This document shows, one piece after another, positions 11,538 through 24,300 of a stretch of DNA of 64,000 nucleotides. Origin of the DNA: Fremontodendron californicum (Eukaryota; Streptophyta; Magnoliopsida; Malvales; Malvaceae); NCBI GenBank assembly GCA_030761205.1, contig JAULJL010000010.1, positions 13,363,241 through 13,427,240 on the forward strand, in the 5' to 3' direction. The translations under genes and the position numbers were made by a program. Within the stretch, counting starts at the first letter, position 1. Every line of letters starts with the position of its first letter. The notes under the pieces are model-generated. The model was not told the DNA's origin. It saw only the letters and a list, made by a program, of their open reading frames with translations, and did not search any database.

Positions 11538-14500
11538 TAGACCTGTCAATTGGGCGGGTTGGGTTGGATTGGGTTTGGATCGGGCCAATTTGGACCATGT
11601 CAATTCAGACCAGTTTCGAGTTCGGGTCATTTCAAATTCGGGTCACTTCTGGCTTGGGTCATTTCGGGTTTGACGCTCGGATTATTTAGGTTCATGTCAT
11701 TCTGGTTCGGGTCATTTCAGGTTTGACACTCGAGTTATTCGGGTTTGGATCATTCTGGTTCGGATCATTTCGGGTTTGACACTCGGGTTATTTAGATTCG
11801 GGTCATGTTGGATTCAATTTATTAATTTTTAAAATCGAATCAGATTAAACTTAAACAGATTATTTGATCGAATTAGATTTTATTAAAATTTTATTGAAAG
11901 ATAAAAATAAAAAATAAAAATGATATCATCGTGTATTTGAAATCGTTAAATGAATCTATTTGGATATTTGGAAAATATATAATTTTATATTTATTGAAAC
12001 GTTCGAATCTTGATAAGTAATTCTTCGCACTAAAAGTTTTACCAAGTGAACCAATCTTAGAACTTGAAATGATTTTCTACAAAAATTAAATTAGATTTAA
12101 GAACTTTACTTAAAAGTTTAATTATCAAGTGTAATGAAATATAATAATAAATGCTTATTCAAAATAAAAATATAATAATAAATGTTATGAAATTAAATTA
12201 GTTAATTATGCTAAATATTTTTAAATTTTAAACATAATATGTAAAATTAAATTAATAAATTTTTTATAATAAGTAAAGATACAATTCTTAACATATTGAA
12301 GTACTGACATATATAATATTTTTGTATAATTCTTATTAGAGAAGGGATCCACTTACACTAGTATAAAACTAAATTAGTTTTACACACTTTCATAAATTTT
12401 TATACGATTAATATTTTAACAATACGACCATCATGTTTCATATTTAATTCACGTAGATCAAGCACGTCAAGTTTTAAATAAATTAAAAATGTCTAACTAT
12501 TTGTTCGATGTAAAAAACTTTCAACCGTTACATATATATTGAAAAAAACAATATTATCGACGATATGATAGAGATGTCGGATCAATTCGAAACTTTACGT
12601 ACATGACGAGTACAATTATATTATTAAATTCAATGGTCAGTTTGTTAAAATATTAATCGTATAAAATATTATGAAAGTGTGTAAAACTAAATTTGTTTTA
12701 CCTAGTATAAAACTAAATTAGTTCTATACATTTTCATAACTTTTTATACGATTAATATTCTAACAATCCGACCGTCATATTTCATGTTCTATTCACGTAG
12801 ATCATGCACGTCGAGTTCTGAGTAAATTAAAAATGTCTAATTATTTGTTTGATGTAAAAAACTTTCAACCGTTAATATATATTGAAAAATACAGTATTCT
12901 CGACTGATATGATAGAGAGATCAGATCGATTCGAAACTTTACGTGCACGACGAGCACCATTATATTGCAAAATCTAATGGTCGATTTGTTAAAATATTAA
13001 TCGTATAAAAAGTTATGAAAGTGTATAAAACTAATTTTGTTTTACACTAATGTAAGTAGATCCCTCCACTTCTTGAGGAAGGATCCACTTACACTAGTGT
13101 AAAACTAAATTAGTTTTACACACTTTCATAACTTTTTATACGATTAATATTTTAACAACCCGACCGTCATATTTCATATTCTATTTACATAGATCATGCA
13201 CGTCGAGTTTTGAGTAAATTATAAATGTTTAACTATTTATTCGATGTAAAAAACTTTCAACCATTAAATATATATTAAAAAAAAAGTATTCCCGATCAAT
13301 ATGTTAAAGATACCGGATCTATTCGAAACTTTACGTGTACGACGAGTACAATTATATTGTTAAATCCAACCTTTCAGTTTGTTAAAATATTATTTGTACA
13401 AAAATTTATGAAAGTGTGTAAAACTAAATTAGTTTTATACACTTCATAATTTTTTATACGATTAATATTGTAACAATCCGACTCTCATATTTGATGTTCT
13501 ATTCACGTAGATTATGCACATCGAGGTTTGAGTAAATTAAAATTGTTTAACTATTTATTCAATATAAAAAACTTTCAACCGTTAATATATATTGAAAAAG
13601 AAAGTATTTTCGATCGATATGACAGAGAGATCGGATCGATTCGAAACTTTATGTGCACAACGAGTACAATTATATTGCTAAATATAACGGTCGATTTGTT
13701 TCTCTTTGTAACTCTTTATAATAAAATAAAAATTTATCTAGCTTTATGAACTAAGTAGCAAGTATCGTTAAACGGACCAATATTATGACTATTGACGGAA
13801 CTTATCTAAATCATATAATAAGATATTATAAATTTCAAAAAAAAAAAAAAACACATTTATTTTAAATAACATATATAACGACAAGAGATTAATTTATTAT
13901 ATATCATATGATAAAATATTATTATACTGTATACAAATCATTATAATAAAACATATTTTAGTGATCTATTTTATATGTATTTTAAAAAAATGTATAATAC
14001 GCATTATCATTGAACGTTTAATTCAATAATTAATGCATTTTTTATTTTAAAATATTAGGATTCAAAATTTTTTTTCTCAAGTAAAAATTTTAGTTTTTTT
14101 TTTCAACTAAATTGATAGTGAATTACTTTAGTTAGATTTGTTCACAGGTCGAACTATTCGTACAATTTTTAATGTAATATTTCTTCAAATTCAAACAAAT
14201 ATTTGTTTTCACTTTCAGACATTGATTAAAAAATTCAGTTACATTCCAACTAATAAAATATATTTTTAAATTATAATAATAATTCAAAAAATGAAAACTA
14301 ATCACATGATAAAAAAATTTATCATAATAGTATAATTATAAATCTTGTACTATACTTGTATTGTACATGTATAGTCACTACACTATTTTACATATAGAGA
14401 AAAGAACAAATATAAGAATATGATCAATTTTATACATACCAAATAGCAATTGCATATTTTACCACATTCCAAAATGGTAATTACAAGTTATAAAATTAAA

Positions 14501-14821
14501 ATAAATTAATAATGTATGTTATAAGTATTATTTTTATTAAATTAATGTTTTCAACATAAATTTATACTTAATTTAAGTTCGGGTCATTTCGGGTTCGGGT
14601 CATTTCAGGTTCGGGTAATTTCGAATTCGGATCATTTCGATTTCAGGTCATTCCGAGTTCTGATTATTCTGGATTCGGGTCATTTCGGGTGCGAGTCATT
14701 TTTGGGTTCGGGTCGATCGATTTCGGATTATTAATTTTTTCTAATCAAATCGAGTTAGTGCGAATTTGAATTCGAATAAATTGATCGAATTTTAAAATTC
14801 GAATCAAAATTGACAAGTCTA
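11538..14821. mobile_element. Non-autonomous hAT-like element (3.28 kb) with direct subterminal arrays
   Basis: The left end TAGACCTGTCAATT and the right end (reverse complement TAGACTTGTCAATT) form 14-bp terminal inverted repeats with one mismatch. They are flanked by an 8-bp duplication with one mismatch (GATCCAAC 11530-11537; GATACAAC 14822-14829), which fits the hAT superfamily. Just inside both ends are arrays of GGGTCATTTCGGGTT-type repeats (about 11560-11815 and 14578-14735), in the same orientation rather than inverted. No transposase frame is present. The interior holds the MITE array at 12344-13700 and plain AT-rich DNA. An alternative is two separate smaller elements of one family. 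Confidence 0.55.
12344..13700. repeat. Tandem array of four ~350-bp MITE units
   Basis: Each unit opens with AGTGTAAAACTAAATTAGTT then CACTTTCATAACTTTTTATACG and closes with its inverted copy (CGTATAAAAAGTTATGAAAG...), giving inverted repeats of roughly 75 bp. Units are about 12358-12702, 12702-13052, 13091-13430 and 13421-13697, the last truncated. Units 1+2 share outer ends GGGATCCACTTACACTAG (12344) and CTAATGTAAGTAGATCCC (to 13064); unit 3 starts with the same GGATCCACTTACAC at 13081. No transposase is encoded. Confidence 0.8.
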
Positions 14822-14977
14822 GATACAACCCCACATGACACCGTGAAAAGAATCCATCCAAAAAGTTCACTATTCTTGTTTTGAAGAAAATAAATAAATA
14901 AATTAAACTTCTCTTCTCGACCATGGAGTACAGTTCCATCCATGTGGAGCTCTTTTCTTTCTCTCTCTTTCCCTCAT

Positions 14978-14986
14978 TTATATAAG
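14978..14986 (+). promoter_or_regulatory. TATA box of the TBL gene
   Basis: TTATATAAG lies 86-94 bp upstream of the ATG at 15072 and directly after a CT-rich tract (about 14950-14974), a common layout for plant core promoters. It implies a 5' UTR of about 60 bp. Confidence 0.6.
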
Positions 14987-15071
14987 CTTTGCTGGACAGA
15001 CAACTTTTCCTTCACTCTTCGTCCTTTTCTCTTAACAGTTTCAGGCAGGAAATTAACGAAACCCGAGAAAT

Positions 15072-15376
15072 ATGGGTTTAGTCTTCAAAGTCGTCCTGCT
15101 CCTGTTTTTGTGTTTGTTTTTACACCACTCACCAACAAAAGCAGATCAGGATTTGAATGCCATAACTAATAATGCCAACAACAGTTCGAGTGCCAGAAGT
15201 TTAGCTTCTAACTGCAACTGGTTCAGAGGGAAATGGGTATATGACCCTTCATATCCTCTCTACGACCCATCCAAATGTCCTTTCCTCGATGGCGAATTCA
15301 ACTGCAAAAAATATGGCCGACCTGATAGCATGTATCTCAAGTACAGATGGCAACCCTTCTCATGTAGCCTCCCCAG
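15072..15376 (+). CDS. TBL gene exon 1
   Basis: Codes residues 1-101 and two bases of codon 102: signal peptide and PMR5 N-terminal domain. The donor is CCCCAG|GTCGGA. Intron 1 is only 79 bp (15377-15455). Confidence 0.92.
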
Positions 15377-18300
15377 GTCGGACTTCAGAGTCCTTTCGCC
15401 ACAGATATTGATCCATTAAATCCAAACCCATTATTGTTTTGAATTGCATTTGCAGGTTCAATGGAGTGTATTTCTTGGAGAAATGGAGAGGAAAGAAGAT
15501 CATGTTCGTGGGTGACTCACTCAGCTTGAACCAATTCCAGTCTTTAACATGTATGATTCAAGCCTGGGTTCCAAACTCTAAGATTTCATACATCAAAACA
15601 GATGGTCTTACTTCAGTTACCTTTCAGGTTAGTGGGGTTTCAAGTTTCAACTCAATTTTCTGTCTGAACACAGTCACACTCTCTCTCTCTCTTTACCTTT
15701 TACTCTTGAAAATAATTAATGATTGCTTTGGATCTGTGGTCCCTTGCTTTTCAATCTTTTGAGAAGGTAAAGTTTCAATTGTCTTAAATCTTAACTAAAC
15801 TCTGCTAGTTCCGGACCTTCGGCTCCAATTTTTTTGCTAGTTGTAGCAGAGCAGTATCATCACGCTTTTGGTGAATTTCAAATCCTTTTTCGGTGCATTG
15901 GTGGGAAAGGAATAATAATCCTTTTTCAAAATGCAAAATTTAATTAACATATTCCATATCACTACTCCATATAAATTGATGATATGATCAAGGAACACTT
16001 TTTTTTTTTTTTTTTTATGTTTCAAAATTATTTTTTTTACAGTTAAAATTATTTTCTTCTATAGTTTTTATTTTTTAATATTAAAAATCCTAAAACATTA
16101 ATTTTATAAAAATATTAAATAACCAACAATTTGAGAAAAGAAGCATTTCTTTATATTTTTGAAAAATGTTAACCATTGTCTGGTGGTATTTATTAAGATA
16201 ATATTTAAGAAAAAAAATACAATTAATGAATTATTTTTTCTTTAGTAAAAGTAATTCATTAAATGTACTTTTTTTTTTCTTTCTGAAATAGTAATTAAAT
16301 AATTTTTAATTAGTAATTACTAATTATAGATACTAGTTGACTGAAAGCTATATTTTTTTTAAAGGATTTGTTAACGAATACCTTAATAGCATTCTTTAAG
16401 ATTACTAATTATAATAATGTTTTTATTCAATGTATTAAAAATGATTAATAAAATTATTAATTATTATATTTAATACAATATTATAAATAATATATTAATT
16501 AACCTTAAAAAAATCTTAAAATACTCATTAACAAAACTCTTTTTAGAAAGATAGTTTTGAATATATTGAATAGATTAAGGATTACATAACAATAAGTGTT
16601 ATAATATTATGAGTTTTGTTAACGAGTGCTTTTAGAGGCACTTTTTAATGTTAGTTATGTATATTAATAATATTGTATTAAATATAAAAAATTTATAATT
16701 TTATTCATTATTTTTAATATATTGTATGAAAATATTATTATATTTAATAATTTTAAAAAATACCTTTAAAATATTCGTTAGTAAAATCTTAGTATTATAA
16801 TAAGAATATTAGGAAATATTAAACGGGGGGTTTTGTTTTGTTCAAAATGGAGGCATGGAGGGTGGAGTGAGGTAATTTGGTATGTGTGCATTAAAAGTGG
16901 AGCGTGATTGGTGAATGGCCTTGCTTTTGCCGGGGACATGTCAGGCTGTTATATTTATGGATGTTGTTATCATTACTTAATATCATATATGTTTGAAATT
17001 TTAAATATCAAAATGCTGCACTTTTACTGTGACTGTTACGGTGAGAACTTTCACCATGAAAATTATGAGAACTTTTTGGATAAAAAGCTAAAATTAGAGA
17101 ATTACAAAAAATTAATTAAATTAATAACAATATCTTGATAAATAACTTAATTCATGAATAATTTTAATAACAATATCTTATTTAATTAATTTTTTAATTA
17201 ATTAATTAAATTTAATAAAAAATTACTCTTAAATTTGTTAAGCTCGACCCAATTTATAATATTATTTTATTTTAATAAACTTATCACATGCATGTAAATC
17301 TAATAATTCGTGTATTCGTGTCATAATCGTGTTTATGTTGTTATATGTTATATATTTCGGCACGTTAATAATTCGTGTTATATAGATATATTCGTGTATT
17401 TGTATGGTGTTAGTGTAATTTTTTCGTGTCATGTTGTATTTTGTATCGTATTTTAGTTATTTTTATAGTGTCGTGTCCAACATTGTCAATATGTTGATTT
17501 TAGTGGATAAATTTTTTTAAAGTTTTAACCCATTTTATTTTAATGATAAAATTATACAAATATTATATATTTTTCTAAACTCATTCAAGCATAAAATAAT
17601 TTTTCCCAAATTAGACTTACAAAACAAGTTTTGGACAAATTTTTTGAGTTTGGACTCAACATGATATATTATTTATTTATAAATAATTATTTTAATTAAT
17701 TTTATTAAAAGAGTATATTTAAAATATTAAAATATTAATATTCAACTAATTTTATATTTTAAATAATACTTTTGCAACCATGAAGAATTCTTCAAACAAA
17801 TGATCCAGGATGATATCAAGTCTGCCAATTTGTGGGGATTCGATAATAAACTCCAATGTGTTAGCAATGGCACTCTAGACCCGAGGTTGCTCCAGAGCCA
17901 GTCTGCCTTGCACCACCAGCCAGTTAATCTACCTGCTAATTATGTAGTAATAAATTGTTATATAGATCAGTAATACTACTAGTTCCAAATTAAAAAAAAT
18001 AATAAAATACTTTTGCAATATTAAAAATATTTAATATTAATATAAACATATTTTTTTAATATTTTAAATGATATTATTATTTAAAAAATAGTATTATTAT
18101 TATAAATATTATACTAATATTTGAGTACTAAATCTCATTATTAATAATATATTTACTTTTAAAATGATTTTAATATAATTTAAACTATTTTTAAAATATC
18201 AATTTTAATTTTTTTAATAAATTTTTTTGTCATGATACATAATTAGTAAATAGATTTTAAATATTAACATTTTTTTAAAAAAAATTTATGACAGCAAAAC

Positions 18301-21300
18301 CTACGAGACAAGTATGTGGTTGTGATTTTTTATATCAAATCTAAAGACTAAAATTTAAAGTATTCTCATGATTCTTATTGTAAAAATTCTCATTATAATA
18401 ATCACCAGTAAAATGTCGTTTTCTTTAAACCCCCCAAAAAAAAAATGTGGTTATCACTTATCAGTGCAATTTTAAAAATTTATATTTATATTATTTATAT
18501 GTGTGGTTGGCGGTTTTTTATCTTAATATAGTCAAAAAAATTTATTTACAAAAATGACATATTTTTCAGATTAATTTTCAAAATTCGTTTTTTTTTTTTT
18601 TTAAATCAGTTGGGAAATCGTCATGGGCCATGGCGATTTCTCAACTGAAAATTTTAAATGTTTTTTTAAAATACCAGTTGAGAAATCGCAATGGACCATG
18701 GCGATTTTTCAACTGATATTTTAAAAATTTTCAATTTTTTACATTGGACAATCACCACCGTGGGTGACGATTTTCCAATGGGGGAATTCACAAAATGTGA
18801 ATTCCCCCGGGAACTTTTTTTTTATTCTTTTAATAAATAATAAAATTTAAATAAAAATTATATAATTTATAAATTTAAAAAATAAAGATTTAATAATTTT
18901 AATATATAATTTTTATCTCATGGTGGTAGAAGTGTCCATGGGCCGGGCCGGACCCATGTATGATATCAACACTACATTTGCTTGCCCAAGTCACGGTGGA
19001 AATTTTTCAACCTTTATTTATTTTTTTTTTAATTTTATAAAATAATAAAAAATATATAATTTTTAATTTTAAAAAATAAAAATAAAAATATAACAATTTA
19101 CCAAAAATTAAAAAATTATATTCGTAATTAAACCTGTTCATGGGCCGGGCCGCGACCCGGAATTTTTTCCCTTGCCCAAGCCCATTTCCCGTCGTGCCGA
19201 CCCGAAAGCCCATTTCACTATTATAAAATTATTTTTATATTTTTATATATTTTATAATTTTTTTGAATTTTGTTATTTAAATTTTTTTAAATTAAAAATT
19301 ATATAATTTTTATTTAAAATTTATTATTTAATAAAAGTACAAAAACACATGTCCAAGCCTGGACTAATACGACACTCTGGTTGGCCTTTCTCCTGGAGGT
19401 CCATTTATTACGAATACAAGTTGAAAGAATTCGATTGACATTACGGATAGACCTGCTTATGGGCCGGACAGCCCGTCCGGCCAAACTCGGATCACTATTT
19501 ATATATTAAAATAATTAAATTCAGGCCCGCGAGCCGGGGCTTGGCAAGGAAGTTGAAAAATTCCGGGTCGTGGCTCGGCCCATGAGCAGACCTATTTACG
19601 AATATAATTTTTTAATTTTTGGTAAATTGTTATATTTTTATTTTTTATTTTTTAAAATTAAAAATTATATAATTTTTGTTATTTTATAAAATTAAAAAAA
19701 TAAATAAATAAAGGTTGAAAAATTGGCACTGTGGCTTGGGCAAGCAAATGTGATGTTGATACCATACATGCGATTTCCCAATGTAAAAAATTGAAAAATT
19801 GTAGTTGAAAAATCGTCATGGCCCATAACGATTTTTCAACTGGTATTTTAAAAAAAAATTAAAATTTTCAGTTGGAAAATTGCCATGGCCATGGTGATTT
19901 CCCAACTGATTTTAAAAAAAACGAATTTTAAAAATTAATCTGAAAAAAATAATTTTTTAATAAATATTTTTTTTTTTTACTATATTAAGATAAAAAGACC
20001 TGTGGTTGGCACCGAAACTTTAACTGTCGGTTCAAACTGCCTTTTGAAGTTAAACTGTCAAACTATCTTATGGGCTAGGTTGAGCCTGCCTAAATTTGGT
20101 ACACACCAATATTCAAAGAAATCGAACGAATTGATTAGTTCGACTAAATAATTAAAATTTTAATTTTTAATATTAAAGAAATATTAAATGTAATAAATAT
20201 TTAATAAAAATATATAATTAATCCAATGATTCAATCATTAATTTAGGCTCTATTTGATTCCAAATGAAGTCACTTTGCGACATATTTTGTGCCCCAATCG
20301 TGCCATTACATGCATTTAAAAGAAACTCGTTTTTTTCTTTCATTGAAACTTCAAGTTCTGAAGGAAAAAAAATCTTCCAGTACGAGGACCTTTTCCATTT
20401 TGGCCTTTTGAAGCTTTAAGCTCAAGTTAGTTTTTTTATTATATAATAAATTTTATTACTATAATAATAAATATAATAAACTAAGAAATATTTCATATAA
20501 TAATATGAATTGATTAAAAATAAAAAATTACATTAATAATAAAAAATTTAATACAAAATATTGTTTGATATATTATTATCATTTTTATTAATTTTTATTT
20601 ATCTATTAATAAAATAATTATTTGACAAAAATATAATTTTATAATTTTTAATTATTTATTAATTTATAAATGTCAAATAATCTAAAATATTTATTATATA
20701 TACACATTTTAATCTAACGTCTTTAATGATCATTTTCTCTTCTCATTACAATTAATCTCACCGTTATCGTTGCTTTTGCATCGAAGCACAAATCGCACCA
20801 CTGATTTTAATCTTACCGCTACAGTAACTAATGTCATCTTTATCGCTATTTTTAATCTCACCGGAATTAATCTCACCGTCCATCCAAATTGAGCTTTAAA
20901 TACAAAAAAAATCTCACTATTTGTAAAAGAAAATTTGAAATTAGTTACTATAACGATGACATTAGAATAATAGTGAGATATGTGTTTACATAACAAAATA
21001 AAAGTGTGATAATGTGAAAACGAAAAATGATTATTAAGAACGGTAATCTAAAAGTTTATGAATAAATATTTTTTATGTATATTTTTATGTTATTTAATAT
21101 TAAAATTTAAAAGTTTTAGTAAACAAAATATTTTATATTAAATATTAAAATATTTAATACTTGAAGAAATAATAGTTATAACAATTATAAATAGTATTTA
21201 GATACATTAATATTAAACATATTAAATATAAACGTATAACAAAATAAAAAAATTGAAAATTTTAATATAAATATTTTAAGATTAGATTTTTGAACTAGAA

Positions 21301-24300
21301 ATATCTTTAAGAAGTAGAACATGTTTACGCGTTAAATTTAATAGTGCATAGATATTCATAATATATATATATATATATAATATATTTATGTTTTCAGGAT
21401 TATGGAGTAAAGATCTTACTATATAGAACACCATATCTGGTTGACCTACTGAATTATGAGAAGGTGGGAAGAGTGTTGAAGCTGGACTCCATCAGGAGCG
21501 GTGATGCATGGAAAGGCATGGACATGCTGATCTTTAACACCTGGCATTGGTGGACCCACACTGGAAGAACCCAACCGTATGATCATTTTCACTTCCATAT
21601 ATTTTTAACCGTAACTCTAGTTTTATCTACCCTTGTCTATTTATATAAAAAATTTACTAATATTAATAAATTGATATCTTCATATGAAAAAAATTAATAT
21701 TTTAAAATTAACACACGTACCTTGTCGTTTTTTTGGTCTCTATTTATAATGAATAAGGAATTAATATATAAATATCGGGTTAAATAAATATGTAAAGGTT
21801 TTTTTTTATAAAATAATAATAATATGATTCATTTTATAGACGATGAAATTTTTAAATTTTACAAATATTATTAAAAAATTATTTTAATATATTTTAAGAA
21901 ATATATGATAATTTTTTAATTTTATTTGACAGAATTTTAAAATTTTATCCAATGAAATAATTTTTTAATAAAAATAATGGTTGAAAAATAAATATAGAAG
22001 AAATTGCAGTGACGCTGGCTGCTGTTTTCTACAGATTTGATTACATAGAAGATGGTGGGAAAAAGTTGAAAGACATGAACCGTCTGATTGCATTTTACAA
22101 AGGACTAACGACGTGGGCCAGATGGGTCAACCGCAATGTTGATTCTTCCAAAACCACGGTCTTTTTCCAGGGCATTTCTCCAACCCATTATGAGTAAGCA
22201 ATAACTCTTCTATTGAATTTACATTTTACTGTTATTTTTTTCTTATTTTATAATTGACACCCTCAAATGCTTCTTTCTTTAATGGGGCCCTTGGCTCTCC
22301 CAATTCTTTTACTTTTTCATTTTTTTTTTTTAAAATTTCCCACAATTGTTGTTCAATAAAACATAATAATAACAACAGCAACAAATCTCATTCAGATGGG
22401 GTAAAATAAATTCGGACTCGAAAAATACGAATTTAAATTCGTCCAAACTCGATTTGATCAAAAAAGACAAAGAACCAAACCCGAGAAAATTTGAACTCGA
22501 AATGACTCGAGTCCAAATAATCGAAATTCGAAAACTCGAACCTAAAATGATTTAAACTCGAAATAACTCAAATCTGAAATGATCTGAAGCTGAGACTAAC
22601 CCAATCATAAGCTCGTAATAACCCGAATTTAATACTAAACATAAGAATGATCGAATTGTAATTAAATATTTTTTTATAAAATAAAAACATTAATCATCAA
22701 TTTTATTCTAATATCCTTTTTACTTGTTTAATCAAAAAAATTAAAAATTAAAAATTAATATATATATATATATATATATAAGATAAAATAATAATTTTAT
22801 CAAAAAGTTAATTATATTTTGTACTTGTAATTTGCAAGAATATTGAAACTATATGAATATAAAACAATTTGAATTATATAAACAAATCACTAAAATAACT
22901 TCAAACATTTTAAAAAACTTAAATTTATGTCAAGATAAATATTAAATAAGACGAAAAGAGAATTGAACAATCAAATTAATGGCTTCCATATCAGTCTTGA
23001 TAAAGTTGAAATTGACTTCATTCTACTAATTCAAATAGAATTATCCAATGTGGACAACCAAGTAAAACCAAAATTCTATCTCACAAATCACATGTCATTA
23101 AAATATCGGCTAGTCTATTAAAAGGTTTAACAAGAGATTAAGGGAACATCAATAATTTTGCAAATTTTAATATATAATATATATAATAAATCATTAAATC
23201 TCCATCTCTACTCTATCTTAATTTAGTTTTATACAAAAGTAGGTAAACAAACATACAGGTCGGAAACAAGATAAAAGACAACTTGTTTTCTTCTAAAAAT
23301 TCAAATCAAAAAGGAAAAATCCGATCTTTTCTTTGTAACAAAAATAAAAAATTACATAAAACTTGTCCGAATTCGAACTTGAAAAAGCTTAAACCGAAAA
23401 TGACTCGAACCCGAAAAAATATGAACCCGATATGATCCGAACCGAAAAGATTCAAATTTAAAATAACCCAAACCCAAAAAGAACAAATCTAAATCCATCC
23501 GAACCCGTTAAATTGCCACCTCTAATCTCATCTTGATTCTCACTAGAAAATAGATGAAGAATAAAAATAAAAGAAAAAGCTAAAAATCGGATTGAGATCT
23601 TGTTTGAACCCTTAATATAAATTAAAGTATATCTTAAATATATTTATCTATATATCTATATAATATATAAAAGCACGAACATAAAAGATTATTTAAACTG
23701 ACAAAAATAAACATCTATGTTCGTTGTATATTTTTAAATTGCCATTTTAAAAGTTTTTATTATAAATATTAATATCTTTTATGCAATTTAAAAATAAGAA
23801 CTCTACTTTCATTTCATTGAAACTAGAAAAAAATCCCGCTTTCGTTGGTGTATTTTTTATTTTTTTAATAATTTTTTAATTAATTAATAATGGAAATTAA
23901 TTTTAATTTATATTTTATTAAATAATAATAATTTATTTTTAAATTATAATAATATTAATATAACAATATTTTTTAATTATGAAAATTAAATTTATGATAA
24001 TTGTTTATTTATAAATTACATAATACAAATTCATTTTCAAATGCTATTTATATGTATTTTTGAAAAATATTTAGACCTTATTGTATAATGTATATTTTTG
24101 TTTATAGAAGGTAAAAAATAATAAATAAAAAATAAAAAAAATAAAATTATGATTTGTATTTATTCTCTCGTGGGATCGATTTTCTCACATAAGTTAGCAA
24201 CAAGTTTATTTATTTTTTCTTTTTTTAACTTTTTTCTCGAGCGAGTCGGGTACGGATCCTAAATCGCCCGACGAGTCAACGTGCAGATCAACCACTTTAA

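Larger units (their letters stand above)
18505..20013. repeat. Large inverted repeat (~1.5 kb) in TBL intron 2
   Basis: The outer ends are TTTTTTATCTTAATATAGTC on the left and its near-complement GACTATATTAAGATAAAAA-like sequence on the right (about 19976-20000). Arms continue inward through matching blocks: the paired palindromes, the CTTGCCCAAGTCAC block (18980) versus GTGGCTTGGGCAAGC (19731), and CATGGGCCGGGCCGCGACCCGG (19140) versus CCGGGTCGTGGCTCGGCCCATG (19563). Arms run about 18505-19175 and 19525-20013. It looks like a fold-back type element or an inverted duplication. A nested MITE sits at 19448-19594. Confidence 0.75.
15628..21397 (+). other. TBL intron 2 (5.77 kb), expanded by insertions
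   Basis: The donor is GTTAGT and the acceptor TTTTCAG|GATTATGG, preceded by an (AT)n tract at about 21360-21380. Holds two related MITEs (16364-16539, 16611-16790), an exon-like GC-richer fragment (17782-17980), and a large inverted repeat (18505-20013) with a hAT-type MITE. The rest is AT-rich with nothing recognised. Confidence 0.85.

Noticed and set aside
13528..13749. 73-codon frame
   Set aside because: It is inside a MITE unit and absent from the other three units.
14942..15169. 75-codon frame over the TBL start
   Set aside because: It is a different frame from the TBL start; the ATG at 15072 gives the signal peptide and PMR5 domain.
20240..21050. Possible MITE (GGCTCTATTTGATTC start)
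   Set aside because: No convincing inverted end or target duplication could be found.
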